This document shows, piece by piece, positions 22,639-32,644 of a stretch of 64,000 bases of DNA. The stretch lies in the NCBI RefSeq assembly GCF_014647375.1, contig NZ_BMPB01000003.1, forward strand, positions 62,001 to 126,000, written 5' to 3'. The notes beneath the pieces are model-generated. The model searched no databases. It was given only the letters and a program-made list of their open reading frames with translations, and had not been told where the DNA came from. Origin of the DNA: Parabacteroides faecis (lineage in GTDB: Bacteria > Bacteroidota > Bacteroidia > Bacteroidales > Tannerellaceae). Each line of letters begins with the position of its first letter. Within the stretch, counting starts at the first letter, position 1. A program made the position numbers and the translations under genes.

Positions 22639-24111
22639 TTATTGCGGTAATGTAACTATAAAACAGGAACCCTGACCGGACACGCTCTCTACGGTGACCG
22701 TCCCGCCATGCTTCTCCACCATTGTCTTCACGTAAAAGAGTCCGATGCCGTAGCCCTTCACCTGCGAATGGCGGCTGGAAGGTAACCGGTAGAACTTATC
22801 GAAGAGATGCCGGCGGTACTCTTCGGGAATACCGGGGCCGTTGTCCTGCACACGCAGCTGCACCTTTCCTCCGGCAGCCTCCACCCGTATCGTTATCTCC
22901 GGTTCCTTGTCCGCATATTTGACGGCATTATCCACCAGATTGCTGATGATACTGTACAAATGTACACGGTCGGCTTTCAGAGTTATTTCCTCCGGGACAG
23001 ACTCCACGCGGATACGGAAAGGGTGTGACGACTTGATCTTCTGCTGTTCCAGAATCTTGCCGATCAGGGCATTCAACGAGATATCCTCCATCACCAGACG
23101 GATCTCTTTCCGTTTTTCCAGGCTAAGGGTCAGGATCTGTTCGACCATTCCGCCCAGCCGCTCCAGTTCCTCATGGCAGAGGTGGAGGTATTTATCAGCC
23201 TTCTCCTTATTTCCCAGAAGATTATAATGGATGATCGACTCGATGGCGGCATAGGATATGGCGATGGGGGTCTTCAACTCATGCGTCACGTTATGGGTGA
23301 AATCGTCTTTCAGTTGCTCCACCGTCTTCTGGTGGAGCAGGAACCAGATCATGTAGGCGAACGACAATACCAGGATCAACAGGATCAGGAACGAAGAGAC
23401 CAGGATACCCGTCATTCCCGCCAGCGAAGCCAGCCGGGTCGGTTCCACATAGACATAATAGGCTTTCGGATGATAGGTGGTATACTCCCAGGTATAACGG
23501 TCGTAATGCGCCGGGTCTTCCCCAGTGGGGACGGAAGAGGTGACCACCGTACTGTCGGTAAGCGACCGTATCTCCGTGAAATGGCGGAGGTGCAGGTTTT
23601 TCTCCCGGAGACCGGCCGTCAGCAGGCTGTCGAACTTCGCCAGGTCGACGGGAAAGATCGTATCGATCACCTCGTGGAGGCTGCGTTGCATCTGCAACCC
23701 CAGCTGACCCAGTGAACTAAAATCATCGCCTACCCTGACCTTGCCGCTTTCGAGAACTTTCTTCATCTCGGCATCCACCTCGGGCATAAGAGGGAGTCCG
23801 GCTTCTTTCTCAACGATCCGGACGGTCGCCGGCACCGAGTCCTTACTCCGGAAACGGGTGGTCAGGGCGATACCTCCCCGGTCGTCGGCCTGCGAGAAGG
23901 TCTCCCGCCGCTTGTTCGCCAACCGGCTGATGGTGTCGGCACGGCTGAACAGTTCGATATGGTCGGCATTGCGGATTGCTTCGATGATATATTCCCTGTT
24001 CTGCTGCTGGTGGGAATGATACAGCCGGTTGATCCAGAACAACTGGTAGGCGAATATCCCGGATAACGACACGATCACCAGTGCAATGATATATTTCATG
24101 GATGATTTCAT
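22639..24111 (-). CDS. sensor histidine kinase
   Basis: Membrane-bound kinase partner of the adjacent OmpR-type regulator. I place the start at 24111 ('MKSSMKYIIALV') because the longer frame to 24267 would prepend ~52 non-signal residues; 24099 ('MKYIIALV') is also possible. The protein has a first membrane segment at ~residues 6-24, a periplasmic sensor region of ~230 residues, and a second segment around 'GILVSSFLILLILVLSFAYM'. The H-box 'THNVTHELKTPIAIS' has the phosphorylated His. The ATP-binding domain has N-box 'LVDNAVKYAD', G1 'DNGPGIPEEY' and G2 'GYGIGLFYVK'. All kinase motifs are intact. The signal is unknown. Confidence 0.92.
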   Translation of the reverse strand: MKSSMKYIIALVIVSLSGIFAYQLFWINRLYHSHQQQNREYIIEAIRNADHIELFSRADTISRLANKRRETFSQADDRGGIALTTRFRSKDSVPATVRIVEKEAGLPLMPEVDAEMKKVLESGKVRVGDDFSSLGQLGLQMQRSLHEVIDTIFPVDLAKFDSLLTAGLREKNLHLRHFTEIRSLTDSTVVTSSVPTGEDPAHYDRYTWEYTTYHPKAYYVYVEPTRLASLAGMTGILVSSFLILLILVLSFAYMIWFLLHQKTVEQLKDDFTHNVTHELKTPIAISYAAIESIIHYNLLGNKEKADKYLHLCHEELERLGGMVEQILTLSLEKRKEIRLVMEDISLNALIGKILEQQKIKSSHPFRIRVESVPEEITLKADRVHLYSIISNLVDNAVKYADKEPEITIRVEAAGGKVQLRVQDNGPGIPEEYRRHLFDKFYRLPSSRHSQVKGYGIGLFYVKTMVEKHGGTVTVESVSGQGSCFIVTLPQ

Positions 24112-24116
24112 GCAAA

Positions 24117-24124
24117 CAAATATA
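24117..24124 (-). promoter_or_regulatory. candidate -7 box (TATATTTG) for kinase/regulator operon
   Basis: On the minus strand TATATTTG ends only 5 nt before the ATG at 24111. If used, the transcript would start at about that ATG, giving a nearly leaderless mRNA or favouring the internal start at 24099. No clear -33 element. Confidence 0.35.
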
Positions 24125-24273
24125 GGGATTCTCCGGCTTGCCGCCTGCCGCTTTAAACCAAAATAACACAGTTTCGGACGAATGTTATTTAGTCTTACCA
24201 AATGCAGGCGTTTTTTGGAACTGTTCAGGGCCCTTTCTACCTTTCGTATAAAAATCACGAAAAGCACAAGAAC

Positions 24274-26418
24274 ATGAAAAGAATCTATTACCTGTTATTG
24301 ATAGCCAGCCTGCTCCCACTACCCGCCCGGTTATCGGCACAAAAGCAGACTGACGGCAAAGGTACGATCCTGGTGAACGACAGCATCACACTGGAACTGC
24401 CGGAGATATTCGTCAAAGCCGAACGCCCGCTGGTGAAGATGATCGAAGGAAAACTCCAGTACGACATTCCCAACCTGATGAAAAGCAAACCGGTGGACAA
24501 TGCGTTCGATGTCCTGGGCGAACTGCCGGGCGTAGAAAAGAAAGGCGACAATATCTCGCTGCTCGGCACATCGGGCACGACGATCATCATCAACGGCCGG
24601 AAAAGCAGCATGACACCGGAACAGCTGGCCGACATGCTGAAGTCGACCTCTTCCGATAAGGTGAAAAAAGTGGAAGTGATGTACAGTACGCCGCCGCAAT
24701 ACGGTGTACAGGGCGCCTCCATCAACCTGGTCACCGAGAACGACAAGAGCCTGAAAGATATCCTGAAAGGGGAAGTGTCGCTGACGGGGGAACAGGGGTA
24801 TTATTTCTCTCCTTCGGGACGGATGAACCTGTCGTACACGGGAAAGAAATATACGACGGACTTCTCCTACTCGACGGGCTACCGACACAGCCGCTCGACG
24901 GAAGATATGCATGCGGAACCGACCGTCGGCGGACAGCGGTACGATATCCTGCAAAAGAACTGGTCGGAGAACAAAAGCATCGCCCACAACCTGCGGGGTG
25001 CTTTCGAATATGACTTCGACAACAAGGACAAGCTCTCGGCTTCCTACACGGGACGGTATGTACAGGACGGCCCCGCTTCCCACCGGGGAGGACGGACGGA
25101 GTTCACAGGCATCGAAACGGTAAACACCGCCAGCCGGACGACCGGACCGACCTCCCTGCACAGTGCACGCATCGATTACAACGGCCATAAGAACCTGAAC
25201 GCGGGTATCGACTATACCTTCTACAAAGATAAATCGTTGCAGGAGCTGGTCAACAATTTTGAAGACGACACCGACCAGGACAGGCGCAACGAAAGCCGTC
25301 AGCAGACGCAACGGGCCAATATATACCTGAACCATTTCGTCGTTACCGCGAACAAATGGAAACTGTCCTACGGGCTGGAGGCTTCGTTGTCGGGGACGGA
25401 CAACAAGGCGGAAGCGTTGCTCGACAATACGGAAGAACGCGAAGGGACATTCGACCTGACGCAGAGGGAACATTCGGTCGGCGCTTTCGGCGGTTTCTCG
25501 CGTTCGTTCGGGAAGAAGCTGACACTGGATGCTTCGCTGACCGTCCGGTATTACAAGGCTTCGATCGACTCAGCGGGAAAGAAAAGTACGTTATGGGACA
25601 AGGCGGACCTCTTCCCTGCCCTGTCGCTCGTTTACCGGATCGATCCTGCCAACATGTTGCAGTTCTCCTTATCGAGCAACCGGAAATATCCTTCTTATTG
25701 GGCGACTACGCCGAATACTTATTATATGAATGTTTACAGCGTAATCAAAGGCAATCCGGAACTGAAACCGGAGTTGAATTATTCGGTGCAACTGACCTAT
25801 ATCCTCAAAAACAAGTATGTGTTGGGAGCCTTCGCCAATTTCCAGCCGGATAAGATACAACAGATGTCGTACCAGTCGCCCGACCGCCTGCAATCGGTCT
25901 TCCATACGATCAACCTGGATACGCACAATATGTTCGGACTGATGGCGATCGTTCCTTTCCGTGCCGGCGAGGTGCTTAGTTCGCGGCTGACGCTGATGGG
26001 CTTCAGTATCCACGACAAAGGGACGCTGGTCGATGTCCGTTTCGACCGGAAGAAGCTCTTCGGGCGGGCCATGCTGACCAACACGATCTTCCTGACCCGC
26101 GACAAAAACCTCTCCCTCGACCTCACCGGCGATTACTGTACGAAGGTGATACAGGGCCTTTACGATATCGACCCGCTCTACAGCCTGGATGCCGCCCTGG
26201 TATGGACGCTTCCCAAACAGAAGCTCCGCCTGACTCTCAAAGGCAACGACCTGCTGAACAGTCAAAAGCCGCTCACCCATATCGACCAGCAGGGTCAGAA
26301 GAGCCGCATGGAACTGTTCCAGGACAACCGTTCGATCTTGCTGACAATCCGTTACAGCTTCGGCGGCTACAAGGAGAAGAAGGTAAAGGCGGTAGATACG
26401 TCACGGTTCGGAACGTAA
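24274..26418 (+). CDS. outer-membrane beta-barrel protein (TonB-receptor-like, OMP_b-brl_3)
   Basis: The start at 24274 gives a proper signal peptide ('RIYYLLLIASLLPLPARLSA', cleaved near 'AQKQ'); a longer frame to 24202 lacks one. A plug-like segment follows ('DVLGELPGVEKKGDNISLLG', 'GTTIIINGRKSSMTPEQLAD', 'VEVMYSTPPQYGVQGASINL'), then a ~550-residue barrel. There is no carboxypeptidase-regulatory repeat at the N-terminus and no SusD neighbour, unlike SusC. It belongs to the outer-membrane barrel family PF14905, often controlled by a two-component system. The kinase/regulator operon is immediately divergent, suggesting control by it. Substrate unknown. Confidence 0.88.
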   Translation: MKRIYYLLLIASLLPLPARLSAQKQTDGKGTILVNDSITLELPEIFVKAERPLVKMIEGKLQYDIPNLMKSKPVDNAFDVLGELPGVEKKGDNISLLGTSGTTIIINGRKSSMTPEQLADMLKSTSSDKVKKVEVMYSTPPQYGVQGASINLVTENDKSLKDILKGEVSLTGEQGYYFSPSGRMNLSYTGKKYTTDFSYSTGYRHSRSTEDMHAEPTVGGQRYDILQKNWSENKSIAHNLRGAFEYDFDNKDKLSASYTGRYVQDGPASHRGGRTEFTGIETVNTASRTTGPTSLHSARIDYNGHKNLNAGIDYTFYKDKSLQELVNNFEDDTDQDRRNESRQQTQRANIYLNHFVVTANKWKLSYGLEASLSGTDNKAEALLDNTEEREGTFDLTQREHSVGAFGGFSRSFGKKLTLDASLTVRYYKASIDSAGKKSTLWDKADLFPALSLVYRIDPANMLQFSLSSNRKYPSYWATTPNTYYMNVYSVIKGNPELKPELNYSVQLTYILKNKYVLGAFANFQPDKIQQMSYQSPDRLQSVFHTINLDTHNMFGLMAIVPFRAGEVLSSRLTLMGFSIHDKGTLVDVRFDRKKLFGRAMLTNTIFLTRDKNLSLDLTGDYCTKVIQGLYDIDPLYSLDAALVWTLPKQKLRLTLKGNDLLNSQKPLTHIDQQGQKSRMELFQDNRSILLTIRYSFGGYKEKKVKAVDTSRFGT

Positions 26419-26424
26419 AAACGC

Positions 26425-27786
26425 TTACTCCGGTATCACATAATAAGGTATCCCTTGAGCTATATCGATGACCATTTTTGCATTAGCTATATGGATCTTC
26501 CGGGGTTCCTGCAAACCTTCGGCCGTCACCTTATAGACGGTTGCCGATTTGGGGTTACCCCATAAATAAGGAATATCGAAAGAGGTCTTGCCATTCGTGT
26601 CCCGGCTGTAGACGATCACACCTTCATCGTCACGCCATACGGCCGGGATGCAGAGGGTGTTTTTATTACGCAGGAGACGGTCTTTTTGCCGGACTGTGCT
26701 GTCGGAAAGCGAAACGCTGACCTGGTCGCTGAACAGGGAGATACGGTTTTTCCCCTCTCCTTCCACAGAAAGGCGCTTCAGACTGTTCAGATAAAAATAT
26801 TGCGGACATTTCAACATGAAGTCTTCGGAGAGAAGAGGTTGCCAGGAATAATTCTCTGCTATCTTCCAGATGGGCTCGCCATAACTGGAAGTGCCGAAAA
26901 GAAATCCCAGGTCATGGTCGTTGCTGCGGATATCCGGGTTAAGGCCCGTGCCGGTATAGACATTGGCGGGGATACGCAGGTAATCGTCCTGGGTAGCTGC
27001 ATTAAAATGCCAGGCGTAAGGAACGCAGCCGACCATGTAATCCATCATCCATTCGCTGGTGATGTCCAGCCCCTTGGCCTGCCAGTATGCAGCGGCTTTC
27101 TTCTGATATTCAGCCTCTACGATGACCGTTTCGTTATGTCCTTCGCTCGGACGTGCAATCCAGGCATCGGCGTGGATCGTGCCACTATCCTCCAATTCGG
27201 GCAGCAAAGCCAGCAGGCGGTCGATACGCATCTGGGTATAGCCGGACTCCCACTCGTTGCGGTAGTTGATCTGGTAGGCATTGCGACCGTTATATACGCC
27301 GATCACTTTCAGGCTGCCGTCGGCATTCTTCGAGATCAGGTCGTTCGCTACGTATTCAGGCCATAAAGGGCTGTCGTCGTAGGCATCGGTCATATTGATA
27401 TGCAAGCTTACGACCGTATTATATTTCCGTGCTTCACGCATCAGCCAGCGCAGGCTCTCACGGGCGGAGGTATCGGCTTCCCTTTTCAGATGCTCGTTCA
27501 CTTCAAAGAAGGCAGGATATTTATCGTCATGCCCGTTATATTGCCAGCCAACCAGATAAACGATCTTCGGCACACCCAGCGAAAGGTTATCCGACTGGCG
27601 GATCATTTCCAGTGCTTGCTCAAAAGTGAGGCGCACTATACAATCGCCGCGCTCGTCGAGTGAAGCCAACGCCATTTTCGTCACCCATGTCTGCGAGTAA
27701 TCATGGTTGAACTGTGCCCGTACCAAAGAGGTACAGGCATACAGACAAATAAAAAGTACTAACAATCTTTTCATGTTTATTTTCAT
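26425..27786 (-). CDS. GH101-like endo-alpha-N-acetylgalactosaminidase family protein, copy 3
   Basis: A 453-residue secreted protein (signal peptide ending 'SLVRAQ'). It resembles the catalytic core of GH101, which releases Gal-GalNAc from Ser/Thr. Shared features are 'LVGWQYNGHDDKYPAF', 'SLHINMTDAYDDSP', then 'TIHADAW' (candidate nucleophile D207) and 'DITSEW' (candidate acid/base E245). The 38-residue spacing is close to that of characterised GH101 enzymes, where Asp and Glu are about 32 apart. It is much shorter than the >1000-residue GH101 enzymes of bifidobacteria and streptococci, because the flanking binding modules are absent. It is last in module A and 15 bp after its paralogue. Exact activity is inferred, not shown. 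Confidence 0.78.
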   Translation of the reverse strand: MKINMKRLLVLFICLYACTSLVRAQFNHDYSQTWVTKMALASLDERGDCIVRLTFEQALEMIRQSDNLSLGVPKIVYLVGWQYNGHDDKYPAFFEVNEHLKREADTSARESLRWLMREARKYNTVVSLHINMTDAYDDSPLWPEYVANDLISKNADGSLKVIGVYNGRNAYQINYRNEWESGYTQMRIDRLLALLPELEDSGTIHADAWIARPSEGHNETVIVEAEYQKKAAAYWQAKGLDITSEWMMDYMVGCVPYAWHFNAATQDDYLRIPANVYTGTGLNPDIRSNDHDLGFLFGTSSYGEPIWKIAENYSWQPLLSEDFMLKCPQYFYLNSLKRLSVEGEGKNRISLFSDQVSVSLSDSTVRQKDRLLRNKNTLCIPAVWRDDEGVIVYSRDTNGKTSFDIPYLWGNPKSATVYKVTAEGLQEPRKIHIANAKMVIDIAQGIPYYVIPE

Positions 27787-27801
27787 ATTATTTTAATCAG
27801 T

Positions 27802-29529
27802 TTATCTGGTAAGCGACTGTCCTGCCGGAACGATCGAAACAGCCTCTCCTTTCCCTAACGCCAGCTTGAGAAGTCCGTTGTCCACAGGTATTGCCGATAG
27901 TTTCCGTGCCGGTTCGTTCATGGAGATAGAATAAACATCTACGGCACCGACCTTCTCCCACCCTTCCGGCATCAGCCAGCTATGGCTTTCGTATCCGTCG
28001 CCGGAATAGGCGATGATCTCGTTGTCGTTCCAAAGTGCCGGAACGAACAGGTTGTCGTTCTCACGCAGGATGAAATCGCCTTTACGGATGATGTTCTTTC
28101 CGTCTTCCACACGGGCAATGACCCCCTCGCTGTAATACAGGGCCTCATCGACAAAGGCAACCCGCTCCAGGCGGCTCAGGTAATACCAGGGCAATGTCAT
28201 GGTACAGAACTGGGACAGGAAGCCGGGTAGATTGGCCAGATCTTTCTGGAAAATCTCCTCTCCCTGCATGCTGGAACCGAAACGGAAATCGCCCTGCCCT
28301 TCCCGGTGGGTACGCCCCCTTGCCGACAGACGTTCGGGAATCTCCATCTGGAAGTTCTTATCGTCCGGGAACCACCACGACATCGGTTGAAGACCGACAA
28401 AGCCTTCGCCGGCAGGATGAGCCCAGAAAATGCCCTCGCCCGTCACGTCGAAGCCCTTTTCCCGCCAGTATTTGAATATCTTCCGTTGTGTTTCCACCTC
28501 TTTGTAGATGTCGATGCCTCCGTTTTCGGGCTTGGCATGCCAGGGGCTAAGCGGACGGTTCTCCGGTTGCCAGTACGCCATAAAAGCGTCGATATGGATG
28601 GTATGGCCGTCTTTCAGTTCGGGAATCATGTCGATCAGATGGTCGATACGGGGTTTGGCAAAGCCTTTCTCCCACTCTTTCGTATAGCTTAGATGATAAG
28701 CTTTATGGCCTTTGACGTATTCCCAGATAGATTTCAGGTTGCCGTTGGCATCGCGGGCGATAATATCGTTCTTGATGTAAGTATCCCACAGGGGGCTTTC
28801 CTCAAAAGCATCGACCATATTGATGTGCAGGCTGATCGTTGTGTTATAGGCACGCGCTTCACGGATCAGCCAGCGGAGGCTTTCAAGGGCGGTGGCATCT
28901 TCTTCCCGTTTCAGCTTGGGGTTGACGATACTCCAGTCAGGATAGAGATGGTCGTGACCACCCCGTTGCCAACCGACCAGGTAGATGATCTTGGGAATAC
29001 CGCGTGTCAGATTATCCACTCGTTTCACGACATCGAGCGCGTGGCCGAATGTACAAAGGCGGGATGGGTCTTCATGCTGGAAAATCACGTTGTTCGGATC
29101 GGGTTCGTTCAGTTCGCCGTCGTACCCCATAAAGAGTTTCAATACCAGTGTCTGGTGATAGTCGCGGTAATACGGAGCGACAACGACTCTCTTCTTCGCC
29201 TGGTAAGTCGCGCCGTCTTTCTGGTAGACGGCAGTCACTTCTGCCAGTCCGCCGTCCTTCGGGATCAACTGATCGCCGGATAAAGCGATAACCTCGACAT
29301 TTCCGCTGGCACTGACCGTACGTACGGACAAAGCAATATCGGACAAAGGAAGATCGGTGGTCTTTCCATTGGAATAACGACCGGTAACATGAAGAGTTCC
29401 CCGTTCACCCGGATTACGGACAGGGTTCAGGGTTTCCTTATCCAGCCGGATAGTGATCTCCTCCAGTTTGTTCTGCATACTACAGGACAGACAGAACAGG
29501 GTTATTAGAATATAGAAAAGTGTTTTCAT
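27802..29529 (-). CDS. GH101-like lipoprotein with N-terminal Ig-like domain, copy 2
   Basis: A 575-residue lipoprotein (lipobox 'LFCLSC'). Residues ~22-118 form a bacterial Ig-like domain ('EITIRLDKETLNPVRNPGER' to 'YQAKKRVVVAPY') that the two paralogues lack. The catalytic-type region has 'YLVGWQRGGHDHLYP', 'SLHINMVDAFEESP', 'TIHIDAF' (candidate nucleophile D314) and 'DVTGEGIF' (candidate acid/base E365). The flexible surface anchor and Ig spacer suggest that it acts on large substrates outside the cell, while the other two are probably periplasmic or released. The gene lies 50 bp after the DUF6067 gene in the same operon. Confidence 0.78.
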   Translation of the reverse strand: MKTLFYILITLFCLSCSMQNKLEEITIRLDKETLNPVRNPGERGTLHVTGRYSNGKTTDLPLSDIALSVRTVSASGNVEVIALSGDQLIPKDGGLAEVTAVYQKDGATYQAKKRVVVAPYYRDYHQTLVLKLFMGYDGELNEPDPNNVIFQHEDPSRLCTFGHALDVVKRVDNLTRGIPKIIYLVGWQRGGHDHLYPDWSIVNPKLKREEDATALESLRWLIREARAYNTTISLHINMVDAFEESPLWDTYIKNDIIARDANGNLKSIWEYVKGHKAYHLSYTKEWEKGFAKPRIDHLIDMIPELKDGHTIHIDAFMAYWQPENRPLSPWHAKPENGGIDIYKEVETQRKIFKYWREKGFDVTGEGIFWAHPAGEGFVGLQPMSWWFPDDKNFQMEIPERLSARGRTHREGQGDFRFGSSMQGEEIFQKDLANLPGFLSQFCTMTLPWYYLSRLERVAFVDEALYYSEGVIARVEDGKNIIRKGDFILRENDNLFVPALWNDNEIIAYSGDGYESHSWLMPEGWEKVGAVDVYSISMNEPARKLSAIPVDNGLLKLALGKGEAVSIVPAGQSLTR

Positions 29530-29579
29530 AAAATAATTTGTTTACACAGAGTAATATGATAAAAGAGAAAAAGGTGAGT

Positions 29580-32500
29580 CTAAATTTCAGATACAATGAT
29601 CAGCCATCCGTGTTTCGGATCGACCGGGATCAGATCGGCTGGCGTAAACTCCTGTGCTTCCTGAAAGTCGGTAACAGCCGGAGCCTGCATACGGACAGAC
29701 GACGGATTCAGACCTAATTGCTTCCAGTCGATATTCAGTTTAACCTCTTTCTTTGCTCCGGAATAGTTACCGATCGAGAGAAGCGTTTTGCCTTTATTCA
29801 CGTACGCCGTTACTTTCACCTCTTTATCCGAAGTGGTTACAGCTGGATTCTTTTCCCAAAAACCGATCATCTGTGCATCCATGATCCCGAAGTCATCCCA
29901 TAACCTCCAGATATACCGAGGATCGCAGGATACCCCTTCCGTCAGCCAGGGTTGACGAACGGTCATGCCGTACTGCATGCCCAGCCATTTATTACCGCCG
30001 CCATGCAACATATCCCCCATCAGACCGAACGGGATACCGGAGACTTCCACCAGCCAGTTTGCCGGAGACATCTCGTCATACATAAAGCTTTCGCCGAACC
30101 AAACCTTATCCACATAAGGGAAATATTCCGCATACTGGGTAGCCGGTCCGCGTGAGAAACCAGTATTTGAATGCAGGTCGATGATACAACCCGGCTTCAC
30201 TTCTTCCATCGCATGACGCATCCGTTTCAGCATATCGCGACCGAAAGCGACATCATCCAGGTACAGCCCGTCGATACCGGTATGCTCCACCAGCCAGGCT
30301 AGTCCTTCCACATAATAATTATACCAGCGGGAATCGCCCGTTGCTGTCAGGACGGAAGCATCGGCTGCCACGCCCAGCTGCTGGTCTTCCAGATGCTGAT
30401 ACCATTGAGGAGTATAATCGGTTACATAATGCTCCCGGCACCAGGGGAAACCGCCACCGTTACCACCTTGCAGTATCTCGTCTCCCAGACTGCGTAAGGC
30501 CCATATCTCAGGGACTACATTCGTCAGTTCACGGATCGTATAATAAAGTTTCACCTTACAACCTTTGCCGTGCCATTCATCCACAAAGTCTTTTATCTTG
30601 TCGGCCGTAATGAACGGATAGTTGATGAACGGGTTCAGCGCGTTGGCATGGTGTACGTTGATGATCTTAATACCGGCGTCGAGGTTCTCCTGTCCCGGGG
30701 TAGGTGCTCCGCCGTTATGGTAATAACGGTCGGTAAACTGGCTATGGCTATTCACTTTCTTTACCGGGGTGATCAATAAGGCAAAATCGAACGTCAGGTT
30801 CTCGCCGGCTTTGAGGGTACGCTCGCCGCTGTATGCAGTAGCCGTTGTCCGGTTTCCGCTACGGTTGATGCGGAAACCACCCTTGCCGTTGTTATACCAG
30901 CTTTCGGGATAAGCAGGACGATAGAGGTTCAGCAAAGGGCCGGTATAACTCGCTCCGCGTAATTCGCAATGAATACCGGCTTTTTCGGAACCACACCAGA
31001 AACTGTCGAAAGGCCATAACCAGGAAGTACTTTTGGAGGTAGGGATAGATACGGCGTAATCATGTACCGTCTTTCCCTGTGTCTCCCAGCCTCCGGAATA
31101 GTTGGCAGGGGTCTCCTGTCCGGGTAGGCCCAATCCCATAAAATAAGGGGCTGCTTCGCTTTTCATCGGTATCTCCAGCCGGATATCTTCGATCTGTAAA
31201 TCCTTTTTGGGAGTGACGGAATAAACGTAGTTGATCCAGCCGTCAAACTCCATCGTACCGTTGCAGGTCAGTGTCAGATCATCGTCTTCAGCTTTCCAGC
31301 TACCCGACATTTTTCCTTCGGATTGCCCGGTCAGGTCGACGGTTCCGTTCAGTTTCTTTTCTCCCGAAGAAGTACGGATGATAAAGCGTACGGGAGAAGC
31401 CAGCAGTTCATGCCCCCAGGAGTCGACAGAGGTCGGCAGGGCGGTCTGCATATCGAGCGATACCGTACGCCCCAGACAGGAAATACGATTGTCGGACAGA
31501 GACATATCGGTATATCCCTCTGTCGGTTTGTCACTGATTCCTCGGGTAGAATTGAGCCAGCGCAGGCGGCTATGACGCCAGAGTTCGTTATCTCCGCGGT
31601 CTGCCAGCATTTTACCGGACACTTTCAATTCGATATCCACAGGGACAGCATATCCTGTTTCGTCTGAAACAACAATAACGCCTTTATAAGTGCCGCCGGG
31701 TTGGTCTGCTTTCAGATCCACCCCGAACCACAACGGCTGGACCGCATCGGGTGCTACGCTCACCTTTTTGGTAAAAGGTTTTCCCAACGGATTCACTCCG
31801 TTTATATTAAAACAGGTAATAGCTTCCGCCGGGATCACATTGTTTCCGCTTTTTAGGCCGGATGTTTCATAAGTAATGCTTTTCAGTTCCTGGTTTCCCG
31901 CCCATATACCCAACTGGAACGCATAATATTCGTTGGGCATGGCAGCTCCTTTAAACAAAGAACGGTCCTGACCTTGCAGCCATTTGTAAGGTACATTCGT
32001 TTTCATCCGCACAGGGAAAGAACGATCCTCCGGAAAGACCAGGAAACGGCCGGGATTGGCTTGCCTGTATTGCTCTTTCTCGCCTGCTGAGGCCGTTACT
32101 TCCATCGGGAAGAAGCTGTCGAACTGCGTACGCGATTCCACGCGGGCGATCGTAGCTTCCGGAAACTGTCCGGCAGAAGAGGCGGACGATGTAGCAGACA
32201 GCCATTGCCGGTCAGGTGCATCTTCCTTCGGATAGTATCCCCGGTGATAGTTCCCCCAGCCTTCCTGTACGCGGTAAGGCAGATAATAGAAGAAATAGGT
32301 TCCCTTCCTGCTGACGGGACCGAACAAGAGTTCACATTGTTCATTATCCACTCTCAGCCGTTGGATATTGGGGATCGTATCCCCTGTCTCCGCATCGATT
32401 ATCAGAAAACAGCGATCCTCCACCTCTTTATCCGGACGCCGCCAGTCGAAAGAAAGTCTGACGGCATCGGCCGGGGCGGCAACGGTCAATACTGCACGGT

Positions 32501-32624
32501 GATTACCCAGAGCCTCGTTCCACGGAGTCTCCGCTACGGCATAAGAATATGGAGCCTGAACGGTATTCCCACCACAGGAAAATCCGAGACAGGCAAATAA
32601 GATAGACAGTAATATATGTTTCAT
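29580..32624 (-). CDS. DUF6067 / GH123-like glycoside hydrolase lipoprotein
   Basis: A 1014-residue lipoprotein (lipobox 'CLGFSC'). The N-terminal ~600 residues look like beta-sandwich domains ('GTYKGVIVVSDETGYAVPVD', 'WGHELLASPVRFIIRTSSGE'). The C-terminal half is a barrel-like catalytic region with 'INVHHANALNPFINYPF', 'CKVKLYYTIRELTNV', 'IDGLYLDDVAFGRD' and 'IIDLHSNTGF'. This is the DUF6067 family, related to the GH123 beta-N-acetylgalactosaminidases. The Asp pair in 'LYLDDVAF' is a candidate active-site feature. Its place among three GH101-like genes supports a GalNAc-containing substrate. Family activity is only partly known, so the substrate is inferred. Confidence 0.72.
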   Translation of the reverse strand: MKHILLSILFACLGFSCGGNTVQAPYSYAVAETPWNEALGNHRAVLTVAAPADAVRLSFDWRRPDKEVEDRCFLIIDAETGDTIPNIQRLRVDNEQCELLFGPVSRKGTYFFYYLPYRVQEGWGNYHRGYYPKEDAPDRQWLSATSSASSAGQFPEATIARVESRTQFDSFFPMEVTASAGEKEQYRQANPGRFLVFPEDRSFPVRMKTNVPYKWLQGQDRSLFKGAAMPNEYYAFQLGIWAGNQELKSITYETSGLKSGNNVIPAEAITCFNINGVNPLGKPFTKKVSVAPDAVQPLWFGVDLKADQPGGTYKGVIVVSDETGYAVPVDIELKVSGKMLADRGDNELWRHSRLRWLNSTRGISDKPTEGYTDMSLSDNRISCLGRTVSLDMQTALPTSVDSWGHELLASPVRFIIRTSSGEKKLNGTVDLTGQSEGKMSGSWKAEDDDLTLTCNGTMEFDGWINYVYSVTPKKDLQIEDIRLEIPMKSEAAPYFMGLGLPGQETPANYSGGWETQGKTVHDYAVSIPTSKSTSWLWPFDSFWCGSEKAGIHCELRGASYTGPLLNLYRPAYPESWYNNGKGGFRINRSGNRTTATAYSGERTLKAGENLTFDFALLITPVKKVNSHSQFTDRYYHNGGAPTPGQENLDAGIKIINVHHANALNPFINYPFITADKIKDFVDEWHGKGCKVKLYYTIRELTNVVPEIWALRSLGDEILQGGNGGGFPWCREHYVTDYTPQWYQHLEDQQLGVAADASVLTATGDSRWYNYYVEGLAWLVEHTGIDGLYLDDVAFGRDMLKRMRHAMEEVKPGCIIDLHSNTGFSRGPATQYAEYFPYVDKVWFGESFMYDEMSPANWLVEVSGIPFGLMGDMLHGGGNKWLGMQYGMTVRQPWLTEGVSCDPRYIWRLWDDFGIMDAQMIGFWEKNPAVTTSDKEVKVTAYVNKGKTLLSIGNYSGAKKEVKLNIDWKQLGLNPSSVRMQAPAVTDFQEAQEFTPADLIPVDPKHGWLIIVSEI

Positions 32625-32644
32625 GTTATTAGAATTTTAATAGG

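Noticed and set aside
24331-25473. 380-codon minus-strand frame opposite the barrel gene
   Set aside because: Composition and lack of motifs mark it as a shadow of the outer-membrane protein gene.
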